Source: Hirudinaria manillensis
Taxonomy: Eukaryota; Annelida; Clitellata; Hirudinida; Hirudinidae
DNA: 64,000 nucleotides
Reading direction: 5' to 3'
Assembly: GCA_034509925.1 (NCBI GenBank)
Contig: CM067529.1
Span: forward strand, 11,320,001 to 11,384,000
Each line of letters opens with the position of its first letter. The stretch's first letter is position 1. Position numbers and translations under genes: made by a program. Positions 25,440 to 37,688 of this stretch are shown here, in pieces. Under the pieces are notes generated by a model. It saw nothing but the letters and a program-made list of their open reading frames with translations, ran no database searches and was not told the origin of the DNA.

Positions 25440-28400
25440 TCAGTCGTGTCGCTCCACGCCATCTGTCGAGAGGTCTTTGGAGGATGCATTGCTTTTGAAT
25501 ATCTCTTTGACTCTCTTGCTGAATCTATGGTGCGATTTTGATTGCGGTTTTGCTGCCTGGCTTTTTTCGCCTATCGTTGTATAAATGTTTTCCGGCGTGG
25601 GTTTTACATTTTCTTTGACCAAAGGACGTAAATTCTGATCGGCGTCTCGCTTCCTGCCGGTCATGTCCGCATAACGAGACTCTATGACCTTGAAGCTCAA
25701 GTCACCGACCTCCTTCTCTGCTGGAGTAGGATTAGGATCTGGCATCGATTCTCCGGCTGTTGATGCAGGGACTTCGAGTTTGTAAATGCTTACGGTGGAG
25801 GATTGTGAGGACAAAACGATGGACTTCTCTGGAGCAGATCCATCTGCGTCCTCTTTGCTGCCGGCTCTCTCGACGTGGCAATCCATGACGGATATCAAAC
25901 GGCACGAGCCGAAATCTGGAATGCGAATCGGTATTTCGTTCTTAAACTTCCCATTGCGGCCGTGCACGACTAGTTTATCCCCTAGACTAGATCTCTGATA
26001 AATGCACCCCTCTTCGTCGAATATAATGCCCGAGTAATTCCTATTGCGCGTAATACCAGAGGTAGGATCGTCGCCGTCGTCTTTAGAAGTCGAGCTCGGT
26101 TGCGGATCCGTCATGCGAGATTTGTCTCTCCCCGATTCTCCGTTGCCAACATGCTGATTCGAAATGACAGCAGACGACAAACTGTCAAGAACGGGCAAGT
26201 GGAAAAGGCAAGTTCCGACTCTGTCGAAGACTAAAAAGGACATTCTGGTCCCGTCCAGGACGACCAAATCGTCATTGCAAGGATTGGTTCTAATGTCGAG
26301 AGGTACGAAGTACTGAGGGGATTTCAACTTGCCGTGTCTTGCCCCTGAATGTGATTAGGAATTCCATTTAATCACGAATGACAGTTGACAGTGAATTGTG
26401 AAGAAATTTCAATTAGCTACAATTAGTTAAATTTTAATTAATTTTAATTTAGTTGTGAGAAATTACAATATGTTACAATTTTATTATGAAAATATCTCAA
26501 ATGTTGAGGAAGTATTCAACTTGAAATGAAGGTTGAAACCAAAGAAGTCTGTGGAAAGTAAATAATGAGATGATGATAGATGACTTGGAAGCATCGGGGT
26601 CGGGTTTCGTAAGCAAGAAAATGGATACATTGAAGAAAAAGAAAAAAAAAGGAAAGTGGAAACAAAAATGGATTTATTTCGACAATATTTTCATATATAT
26701 GCCATGCAAAAACTTCCAAGAAATCTAAATTGCCTTGCAACATAAACTATTGATTCATTAACACAGCAACAACAATAGCATCCAGCAACAACAACAACAT
26801 CCAGCCACAGCAACAACAACAACACATAAGGGTAACCTCTGGGGAAAGAAAAGAGAGCATTCCCATGGCGATCATAAACAAAGACCTTCATGTGGAAAGT
26901 GTCTGAGGCAAAGATCTGCCCCAGAGAATTCGTGGCAATGCTAGAAACGCTCAGGAGATAGTTCTCTCCCATTCTGAGCAGTTCCTGTCCGTCTTTGTTG
27001 TACAACTTTAGGCAGCTGGACAATAGATGATAAATATATAAATAAATAAAAATAAATACATAAAAATAGATACTTAGATAAATAGAGAAGATGTGATTAA
27101 TATAAAATAATTATAATATAACATAGGATAAATAAAAAATAGATAGATTAATAGAGAAGACGTGATAAATATAAAATAATTATATTATGATATAATATAG
27201 GGTAATTAAAATATCAATATCAATGATACAGATCTAATGAAATATAATAATTATCCTTATCAATAAACGAAATGAATCGATGATAAGTTATAAAGAGCTA
27301 GTTACCACAGTAGCTTGACATGTTAACAACATTTGGTATGCAAATGGTATGTTTTGTACCATATTTAAAATCTGCAAATAGTATGTTGCATATGATGTTT
27401 ACAATCTGCAAATAGTATCTTGCGTATCATGTTTACAATCTGCAAATAGTATGTTGCATATCATGTTTACAATCTGCAAATAGTATCTTGCGTATCATGT
27501 TTACAATCTGCTTATCCAACTGCCTGGTCCAATTAGTCTTAGCCACTCAAACCTTAAATTAAGCAACACATCCTATCAGGATCTTCATGACAAGCTCATA
27601 ACCGTGCGAGACGTAAACTTAATAGTTAATAGTTTTAAGGAAATTCGTTAACTACTGCTCGTAATTAAGTCGTGCCTAAATTAAAGGGTTTTACTGTCCA
27701 AAGTTTCTTCTCAAAGAAGACTTGAATGAGACAGAAAGAAGCTATTAGCCTTAGAGACAAAAGAAATGAAATTACATCATTATTATCCAATTTGAACATG
27801 TGCCAGTGCAAATTAAAGCCTGCAAATTGCTTTTATAATCTTACTCTCACCAACCCAGGCCTATCTTTCAATCAAAATACTTTCCCACATGTTCAGTTGA
27901 AGAATAAGTTGTGGCATTGCATCACATCCCTGGCCATATCTGGAGATTTGGCAAATAAAAGCTGAGAATATATGTACATAAAAATAACGAGGCATGTAAA
28001 TCATGCACGTACAATGGTGTACAAAATTTGAGCTCCATAATACAAACCCTGCTCAAAATGTAGCGTCTCTCAAGAATTTTTAAATCAACCTTTTAAAAAT
28101 TGGATGTGAGCAGTGTATTATTAATATCTATAGCTCTGTCCTCACATGAAAATTTTTCAGGGCCAAATGTTTTGCTATAGAAATATAGCTTATATGTATT
28201 AAAATACAAATGGTCATAATTATGAAATGATAATAATAATAATAGTAATAATAATAATAACAATGACTATGAAGTTGATAATAATTTAATTTAATAATAA
28301 TAATAACAATGAAGTAATTATACTTCGAGCCCTGCTGTGCAATGACGACCAGAGATTCTTCCCCGGTTTCCAAGATGGCAACTTTCAGTGGAGACAAGAA

Positions 28401-30332
28401 ACTTTCTTCCAGTGGAATAACTTTCAGAGAGTCATTGCCTAAGTTCAGAAGTTTGAGGCATTGATTCTCCACATCCACAGCCACGATGTGGCGTCCTTTT
28501 GCAGTCGAGAAATCCGACAGTCTGCACTCCTCGCTATCCGAAGTGAGTTGCAGATTGAAACTGGCACTTGGAGCCGGTACGCTCCCCGGGCCGTCTTCCT
28601 TGCCGCTCTGAATTTGATCGGCTTCTTTCTTCGGCAGAAAATTGGCACGTTTGAAGATCCAGTTTGGTCTCCTGGCACGTCCCTTGTTGGATTTTGAAGC
28701 TTCCGGTTTTGAAGCGGCTTTTCCCTGATCTACCGAAGCTTCGCAGCGGAAGGTTCCGCTCTCCGGCAACACGTGGGAATTGCTTGCCACTTTTGCGGAT
28801 TCGCTCAACGAGGCGTCTGGAGATTTCCGTTTGAAAAAAACTTCTCCGAGCATTCTGGACAGCTCTCCGGCTTCTATCTCGTGCTGCTCCATGCAAATGC
28901 TGACCGGTTCCGGTCGGTCGGGCATTTCAAATTGCTCCAAGGTCGGGTAACTAGAAACGAGGCTCAGAAGAATGTCGAGTTTGTTAGGGGATGAATATTC
29001 ATCGTCGAGAAAGGCCTCCGAAAAGTCAAGGAACCTGTTGAGCTTCGTCACTTGACTGTCAATCTGGTCAAGTGAAGCCTCTAAATGGGCCGTCTCGAGT
29101 CCAACATTTCTCTCGAGAGCTTTGACTTTGTCTTTGAAGATTCTATCCACCTCCATTATCAATAACTTCTTCTGCTTGCAGAGCATTTCGATCGTTTTAG
29201 CTTTCGTGTCGTTCAGTTTACCGATGCCCGACTGCAGTCTCTCTATCTCGTCGGCACAAGAACTCTTTCTCCGTCCGTTGGAAACATTGTAGCATTCCAC
29301 CAGCGATTTGTACCTGGCATTCAACGATGCCAACTCGTAGGTGTGGTGTTTCGAGTGGTGACGGTCGGCACAGCTCTCGCACAACGTTCTGCCACATGAG
29401 CAGCAGTACTTGCTTTTGTCGGGATTGTTGCAGAGTTTGGAACAACATTCCGACGGAAGATTGCTAAGAAGTTCGACAACTTCTGCAATCTTTTTGCTAG
29501 GAATCGAAACAGAGTTTCTTGGGAATGCAGGAAATTGCATGAAAAGTTCACCTTGTTCAGATACCCAGTGCAAATCTAGACAAAAGGGACATTTGAAAGG
29601 AATAATCACATTATCTCCATTACTTGGTGTTTTGTCAGAATTGGGACATTCAGGTGTTTCTGATCCTTCTGGAACTTCTGATTTCCTAAGCTGAGGTTTC
29701 AACAGGAGTGAAATGTCTCTGTTTTGACAGCATGGCTGAGAGTTGCTTAACATGGGAAAAGTTGCATACTTCCTGCAAAACGAGGGCGTAGGAAGTAAAT
29801 TCAAATTGCTTTTTGTTAGATTTTCAGACTGCTTGGCATGAATCTCTTCAAATACTTCAAAGTCAACTTTTGAAGGGTTTATTTTTTTGTCACTCTTTGA
29901 CTCTATCTCTTCGTAATAACATTCCTCATTTAAATGGAGTTGAACAACGTTTGACACTTGATTTGAAATCGAGGAATTTTGATACAAATCATGCCCAGTG
30001 GGAATTTCATATCCTTCTTCATTAGTATTCCTAGACACACTGCTTGTCAATTCAACTTCTATTGTTTCGTACGATTCATCATCTCTAGCTAGGGAATAAT
30101 GACTCTTTTCTCCATATGTGGCACTCGTTATACCAGTGTTCTTATAATAGTTTTCAAACTCCGATCCTTTGACGAATACCTTCTCAGTTTTTAATTTGCT
30201 CCTATGATCAGATGCGGACTTTATTTGACTAGCGACACATTTATTGCAAAATACGTTAAGGCACGGTAGAAAATACAACTTCGGTGGATTTTCTGCTCGA
30301 CAAAACGAACATACAAAACGATTTGATTTCAT
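25440..30332 (-). CDS. NHL-type TRIM-like protein with split RING
   Basis: Exons (minus strand) are 30332-28324, 27015-26837 and 26344-25440. Phases match and give 1030 aa. The N-terminus has the first half of a RING (C8-x2-C11, then LPC-x4-C-x2-C at 24-32). The last RING Cys pair (KCPFC) comes only at about 248-251, after a disordered acidic insert. The usual RING His position is Asn26. A B-box-like Cys/His cluster (about 296-330, CCSKLCNNPDKSKYCCSCG) and a coiled coil (about 345-455) follow, then a Ser/Lys linker. From about 600 on there are NHL-like propeller strands (CLKLYNKDGQELLRMG, MKVFVYDRHGNALFSFPRG, FLVFDRVGTCLFHLP). Relatives such as TRIM2/3/71 and Brat act as ubiquitin ligases or RNA-binding repressors. 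E3 activity is uncertain here because the RING is broken up. An AG directly before the ATG (TTTCTTAG) could mean an upstream non-coding exon. Intron 1 carries an AAT run. Confidence 0.85.
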
Positions 30333-32099
30333 CCTAAGAAATTCAAACAAAATGTCTCTAAGTTGTCAAAACTTTCAGTTATACAAAACAATTTAAAGGC
30401 AAATTCATTGAGAAGTCCAACAAATTAAGCTCCTAAGATTGACAATTAAATGGATAAGCCATTAAACCATAACGACTTGAAATTAAGGAAAATTTAACAT
30501 ATTAGCGTAAGACCGTCTGCGCCCACACTTGTTTACAAACTTCTGACTGGTGAGTGTGTTGGATTGAACATTTAACACATTCATGATAACCAATGAATCA
30601 TAATATACCTTAATTGATCAATTAACAGTTATAAATAAAATCTATAGCATTAATTTAGAGACTAATTTGTAAACTTCACCATGGATAAAAGTTAATAGGA
30701 TAAAATGTAAAATAAATCGTTAACGTCAAATATTCTAGCAACATAAAATTTACTTGAGACAATCTTTATTTGCATCATATTAAAATTAATCATATCAACA
30801 AAAACTAATTTCGACAAGAACTTTGAGTTACGAAAAAAAGTCGAGGCTAATTAGTCTAATCAATCATTCTGGATAGTTCAACTTATGTCCGTTAATGACA
30901 GCTTAGATTGTCTTATAAATAAATATATATATATTTAATAAAATAAATAAAACATATATATAAAAGTGATTGGCGAAAATCTTAGATGAATAAAGACACA
31001 TATGAAAATGGAAATTCAACAATTCATTGTCACGGACCAAGTTGACTTTCCTAATTAAAATGAGCTCTTGTTTGAGATGGGATAATTTATTTCAACCGAA
31101 ACTCATACGCCTAATAAATTACAAAAGAGGCAGGTTGGATCTCACAAATTTTCAATTAAATCAAAGATTTACGGCCATTTGTGACCCGACGAAGACAAAG
31201 ACAAAACTGAAACACGTTTATTTATTTTCTCATCACATTTTGAACATCTTAAACAAACATTTGTGGTGATGACGATGATATGATGAAACCGAATTTTAAA
31301 AAACCAACACTTGTCTAAGGAAAACATATGGAAAAGATATCGATAGCATTTAAAGTAATTTTAAATAATTTTAAAAAATTTAATTTAGTAATTTAAATTA
31401 ATTCTCTGAATTTCCGAGAAAATACAATCAATTTTTTTTAGCAGATTTAGCAAAGAATTTAAAAGTAATAAATTTATTTAATAAGAAACTGAAAAGTTGT
31501 AGAACTTTATACAAAAAGCAAACAATTCCTAAATACAATTACATACAACTTGAGATTATAATTGTAATCGCCTTATAATTAAATAAACAAACAAACAAAC
31601 ATACAAATCTTCCTTCCAGTATAATTTCCGAAGCAAACATAATTATATCCGCCATGTTCTTATGAACAGCTGAACTTGGAAATATTTGAATATCTATGCA
31701 CAGGCGCGCGATAGAAATGTTTGTGATTGTATAATTGAATGAATGAAGATGAAAAGGAAATGGATGGATGGACGGATGTTCGGATGGATGGATGGACGGA
31801 CGAACGAACGAACGAACGAATGAATGGAAGACTCTGCCAGTGAATGGATGGATGGACGGACCATCATGGATGAATGAATGGACTGATGAATGGATGGTCG
31901 TGTGGAAGTATAAAGGTCGCTCAATCAAACGGCCCATCCAGCATATCAGAGGCTTTCCTTCCTTTGCGCTGTTTAAATCTTGTTTGATTGATTAATTCTT
32001 TTAAAAATAAGTAAATAAATAAAATAAAATAAAATAATTTATTTAATAATTTAAAATCATCGTCGCTTAAAGATATTAATTATCAAAAAAAAATCGAAC
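30333..32099. other. Intergenic spacer between divergent genes
   Basis: AT-rich DNA separates the minus-strand NHL gene from the plus-strand Kunitz/antistasin gene. It contains a GGAT/CGAA tetranucleotide array (about 31755-31885). Open frames at 31027-31269 and 31539-31995 are short or repeat-driven. I see no further gene. Confidence 0.55.
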
Positions 32100-34960
32100 A
32101 TGAGAATTCTAAACTTCTTGGCTTTGTTGTTGGCTCAGGTAAAATATTTTTACGATTTTAACGGTTATTTATTTATTTATTGCATAAATAGCTTGTAATT
32201 GATTACAAATACTGTGCTGTATTTAGCAGTAAGTACTGTACTTATCTGTACTGATAAGTACACTGGCCTCATAAATATATCAGACAATTTGTATACGACT
32301 ATAAATGATTATTATATTATTCTGATACCGTGCTGTATTCGATTTAAAGCAATCTCGCATCTATTGTACTGGTATTATATTATATTACTGGTATTATTAC
32401 TATTGTACTTGATGTACTTGTACCGATACGTTCGCTAATCTCACATCATAAATGCATCAGGTTAAATATTACATTTGCTTATGTTACAATTCCATGCCAG
32501 TATCAAATAGAAAGCATATCAGGGTTCATTAGAGTTCAAAAAGGGTTCATTAGGGTTCAGAGAGGGTTCATTAGGGTTTAAAAAGGGTTCATTAGGGTTC
32601 AAAAAGGGTTCATTAGGGTTCAGAAAGTTTATTTATAAAATTAATAAAATTAATTATTAATTATTAAATTGCTATAAGAAGAACACGCCATGTTTGTTTT
32701 ATTTTTGTTTATAAAGTTGGAAATTATTGAACCTCATCGATTTATGTTTATTTTTAAAATGAATTTTAAGTTAATTAATTTTAAAATAAATTAAAAATCC
32801 TTTTCAGGTTCTAATTCTTTGTGTCGTGAATGAAGTGAGAAGTGAACCCGCATTTGAAGATTTTCATGGTATGTCCTAAACTTTGCATTTATTTATTTAT
32901 TTATTTATTATGATAATTCATAAATGGCCCATATAATTATTATTATGTTTTAATAAGAGACACTCTTTGACTTGCATGTATAACTATTATATAATAATAA
33001 TAAAATTAAATATTATAATTAATAAAAAATAATAAATAATAATTATTATTATTATTATTATAATGTTAAATATATTATAATTATTATTATTTAATAATTA
33101 TTATATAATAAATTATTATATTATTATATATAATAATAATTATTATTATTATTAATGCTATGATTATTCTTGAAATAATATCGTAATAATGAGGTCAAAA
33201 AATTGCTTCAATTTATTAATAAATTATTATTTGTTAATTTAAAGACATAAATTTAAAAATAAAAAACCATAACCTTATTAAATGCCCATCGTAAAATTTA
33301 TTAAACAATAATTTTTACTGCAATTAAATCTTTTTATAATTAATTATAGTTATAATTACAATTATTTTAAAATTAATTATAATTATAATTATAACGACAT
33401 GGAGTGATCAAAAGAGCGGGTTCACTGATACCAGCAGTCATGTCCAATCAAACGCTGATAGCTTCTTTACCTCTTGAACTGTTGACCTTTCGATATATTT
33501 GCTCGTATAGTTCAGAGTTGAAAATTCATCGTTTTTTAGAAGAACAGAATTTTTGGAATTTAATTGAAAAGCTAAATAAAATTATTTATTATAATTAATA
33601 TCAATAAAATAACTTGTTAGGGCTAGGGTTAGACTTGAAATGTAGATCATGACTGCTCGAAATAGAACCGTATTTTCATTTGTGATGTTATTCTTCACGT
33701 TCCAATTGTTGGAGGTTCAAGCCAGGATTTGAACCTCTGACCTTAGGAATGAGTGAACAAATAATAATAAATTATAAGCTTTCATTTGCTGACAAATAGT
33801 TTTTATGTTGAGACCATAGTTGCATGCTTAAAATTTAAAATATTCCACGATGGCATGAAGTATTTAGAAGATTATAATCTGATATTTAATCATATTTATT
33901 TAGAAATTCAATTATTTCCCTATTTATTCAGAGCACACAACTAAATAAATTCAGATCTATTATTATAATTATTATTATTAACAATTTACAAGATTATAAT
34001 TTCATTTTTAATATATATTTTTTCTAATATAGAAATTGTATAATTCCTTTATTATGATACACAGGTCAGCTAAAGAATAATATTTATTAGGATAATTACA
34101 GCTAATAATTTACCACGTGACTACACAATAAACTGAAAACTCAAAGAAACTAAGAAACGATTTTGAAGTCCTACTTTTCCATCATCTTTCGACAAGAAAT
34201 CGTAAAAACTTCACCAGTTTGACCCCGTCAACCCTGACCTTTCACTCCACAAATTTCTTGAGTTCAAGGCTCTTTTGGAGCCTCCCAATCATGAAGAACA
34301 CGTGCGCGAGCCGAGATGACCTGCTCTTCATTTCTTCACCTCACGTTCATTCATTCTCTCTTTGTTCTTTATTTTTATTTTTATTTTAAACTTCTACTTG
34401 GAATAAAAATTTCGTCTCGTCTCGGTGAAACAGAATCCCGTGCGAACAGACCTTGGTGGGTACGAAACGATACGCGGGGGTATCATCGTCATTATCATCG
34501 TCATCGTCGTCGTCATCATCATCATCGTCGTCGTCATCATCGTCATCATTCTCGTCGTCGTCATCATCGTCATAATCGTCGTCGTCGTCATTATCATCAT
34601 TATCATTATTATCATCATCATAATCGTTATCAGTACGCAGCGGGTGTCATACTTGAGGAAAAAAATAAAATTTTTTTTTCGAGAAATTGGATCATTCATG
34701 GGAGGTCGATTTTGTATTTGCGATGACGACGACGACGATGATGGCGGTTAAGATGATGGCCTAAGGGTATTTTGGTATTTAGGTAACCAAGTTATAATAT
34801 TAATATTATAATATAACCTAATTAATATGTTAATTAGTTTAATAATAGAAAGAACGAGAATGACTCATCCTATTGAGGAACTCGATACTGTTGTGCAAGG
34901 TTTGCGAACTTAGAATACCTGGTATCTGGTTTCCAGATAATTACTGAGTGCCACGTCAGC

Positions 34961-35057
<97 letters not shown>

Positions 35058-36567
35058 TAATAATAATAATCATTATCATCATCATCATCATCGTCGTCGT
35101 CGTCATATTGCCTGAGTAACCTGAATGAAGTGTCTTAGGAACAATGTGATTCTAAATTTCTTAACACTCCTGGTTGCTATGGTGATGTGAATTGTATGCA
35201 TACAATCGCCTTCACTCTGATTGGCTGGTTAGTTCTTTGATGTTAAATCATAATAAAGATTTTTATTGGACTTTGAAGGGAAAGGAAATGGCCATATTTA
35301 AAGATGTGGTATTTTGGTATTTCCGCCATAATTATGCGCATATCTCCTGATGTTACTTATGGCTTTCATATTTTTAAACAAATTATTACATTTAATCTTG
35401 TCCATCTGGTTATTTGTTTTACTTATTCTTGATTACTATTCGGCAAAATAAAACTAGTTAATTAGTAAATAAAAGCGAATAAATATGAATAATAATAAAC
35501 AAATAAAAACATTGCTAAACTAATAAACAAACAAACAAACAAATACAAACACTTGAACAAACATAGCGTTCAATCAAATGGAGCAATCCAAATTTGGACG
35601 CGTTTGTTTGTTTGTTTGTTTGTAACAGCTCAATCACTTGAATGATTGGAATTTCCCAGCTACGAATGTAAACAGTGGCCATTTGATTCTCTTATCATCA
35701 GTTACAAGTTATAAGGAAGCCATTGATAACGTACTGATTAGTCGTGAGTCATGAACAGTGACGTTATTTGGAGGGAGATCCACGGTCCACACCCCACCCC
35801 CCGGGAAAACTTGAAATGGCATCACGTGGTCATCTGGCAAATTATCGGAATATTTGAAGTTTAATTTATTTTAATTACAAATAATTAATAATGATCTGGA
35901 AAACTAATATGCAATTACTAGAAATAAATAATTATCAAAGTAATTATATGTGATTAATTTAGAAATTATGAAATAAATTCCATTCATTGTAATAATTACT
36001 TGGCAAGCTGCGTCACTGAAATCTGGCATCTGTTCTGAAAGCGAGCTTTTGAAATGTGATGTGAACTTAGTAGTGAATTAATCAATATAATTAACCAATT
36101 ACTACGATTTAAATACTGATTATTATTATTATTATTATTATTCTTGTACAAACTCGACCATAGCGGCCGGAAAATCAATGGTTCCAGGTCTCAGCCAGAG
36201 TCCTCAGGAAACCACGTTCACAAGTTCCGCGCGATTCAATGTCACAAAAAATAAGAACAAAAATACAAATAACAATCATCAACTCCAATCAAACTCAAAT
36301 CAAACTCCAGTTCACCAACAGAAAAAGAACAAAAAAAACATTCAATCTAAAATTTTTCTTAATATATGCGCTGTTCCGAACAATACAATCTTCTGGATCT
36401 CGTTGTAGTTTGGCTCTCCTGGCAGCTTGTCTAACTCTTTCTTCAAGCCTTCCGCAACTGTCCCCAGAGATCCCACCACGACCGGCACCGTTCTGACCTT
36501 CATACCCCACATTCTTGCTATTTCAATCTCCAAGTCTTTGTACTTTAGAATTTTTTCACTTATCTTC

Positions 36568-36602
<35 letters not shown>

Positions 36603-36993
36603 TACTGATTTATTATGTCTGAATAAATGATGAATTTAATCTGAGTGGGCATCAACCATCTTGGATTTCAAGTGGATTTCAACCCATCACAATGTTCTCG
36701 AGTTGAAAGCCAAGACTGGCTAGTCCATCTTCAGATCTTCCGTAACTAGAGCCAGTCTTCGTAATATAATATTTACTTAGAGAATTAATTAATATTATTT
36801 TAGAAAAAAAGTATCTTTTATTAAATTTGTCAATTTAGTAAATCTCAAAATTTTAATCGCATATTTTTCAAATAATCCCAGTAAAATCTAAATAGACTTG
36901 TAACTGAAGCACATCATCCATAAGCACCTGAAATATGACAACATAGATGTCTTCTATCTTTTCCCATGAAAACACATGCGGTCCGTTGAGATC

Positions 36994-37055
<62 letters not shown>

Positions 37056-37610
37056 GTCAGTCATTTCTTTTTCATTTTCCTAGTTGAAAGTTGTCATCAA
37101 ATTTTACAAAACGATGGATTTATGGTGACATTTTCTCGACAAACCCAAGTGTTGCACACCGATTATGAAATCTTCGCCGTATTTAAAGCGATTATTTATT
37201 TATTTATAGAACAATTATTCATAAAAAAAGAATTAGTAATCGTAATTTCCATGCTAGTCTCCGTTTCTTTTAGCATTGAATATTTACCGTCTAATTAATA
37301 TTTATCCAAATTATTATTAATCCCAAGTAATATTTATCCCGATTAATATTAATTAAAATTAATATTCATGTGCGACTCAGCCTTATAATTCATTGGGTAC
37401 CAATCAGCAAATGTCCTTCTCATTTCCAGACACGCCGGATATGCCGGAGATCTGCCGGCTTCCGTCCGAGCCGGGCACCTGCTTTACCATGGAGAGGAGG
37501 TGGTTCTACGATGCCAAGCTGAAGAGGTGCAGGACTTTCGTCTGGAGCGGTTGTGGTGGAAATGAAAACAACTTCCGTTACAAGGGAGTCTGCGAGAGAA
37601 CCTGCATGGG

Positions 37611-37688
<78 letters not shown>

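Noticed and set aside
33709..33735. B-box-like TTCAAATCC on the minus strand in a small inverted repeat
   Set aside because: No complete tRNA or SINE structure around it.
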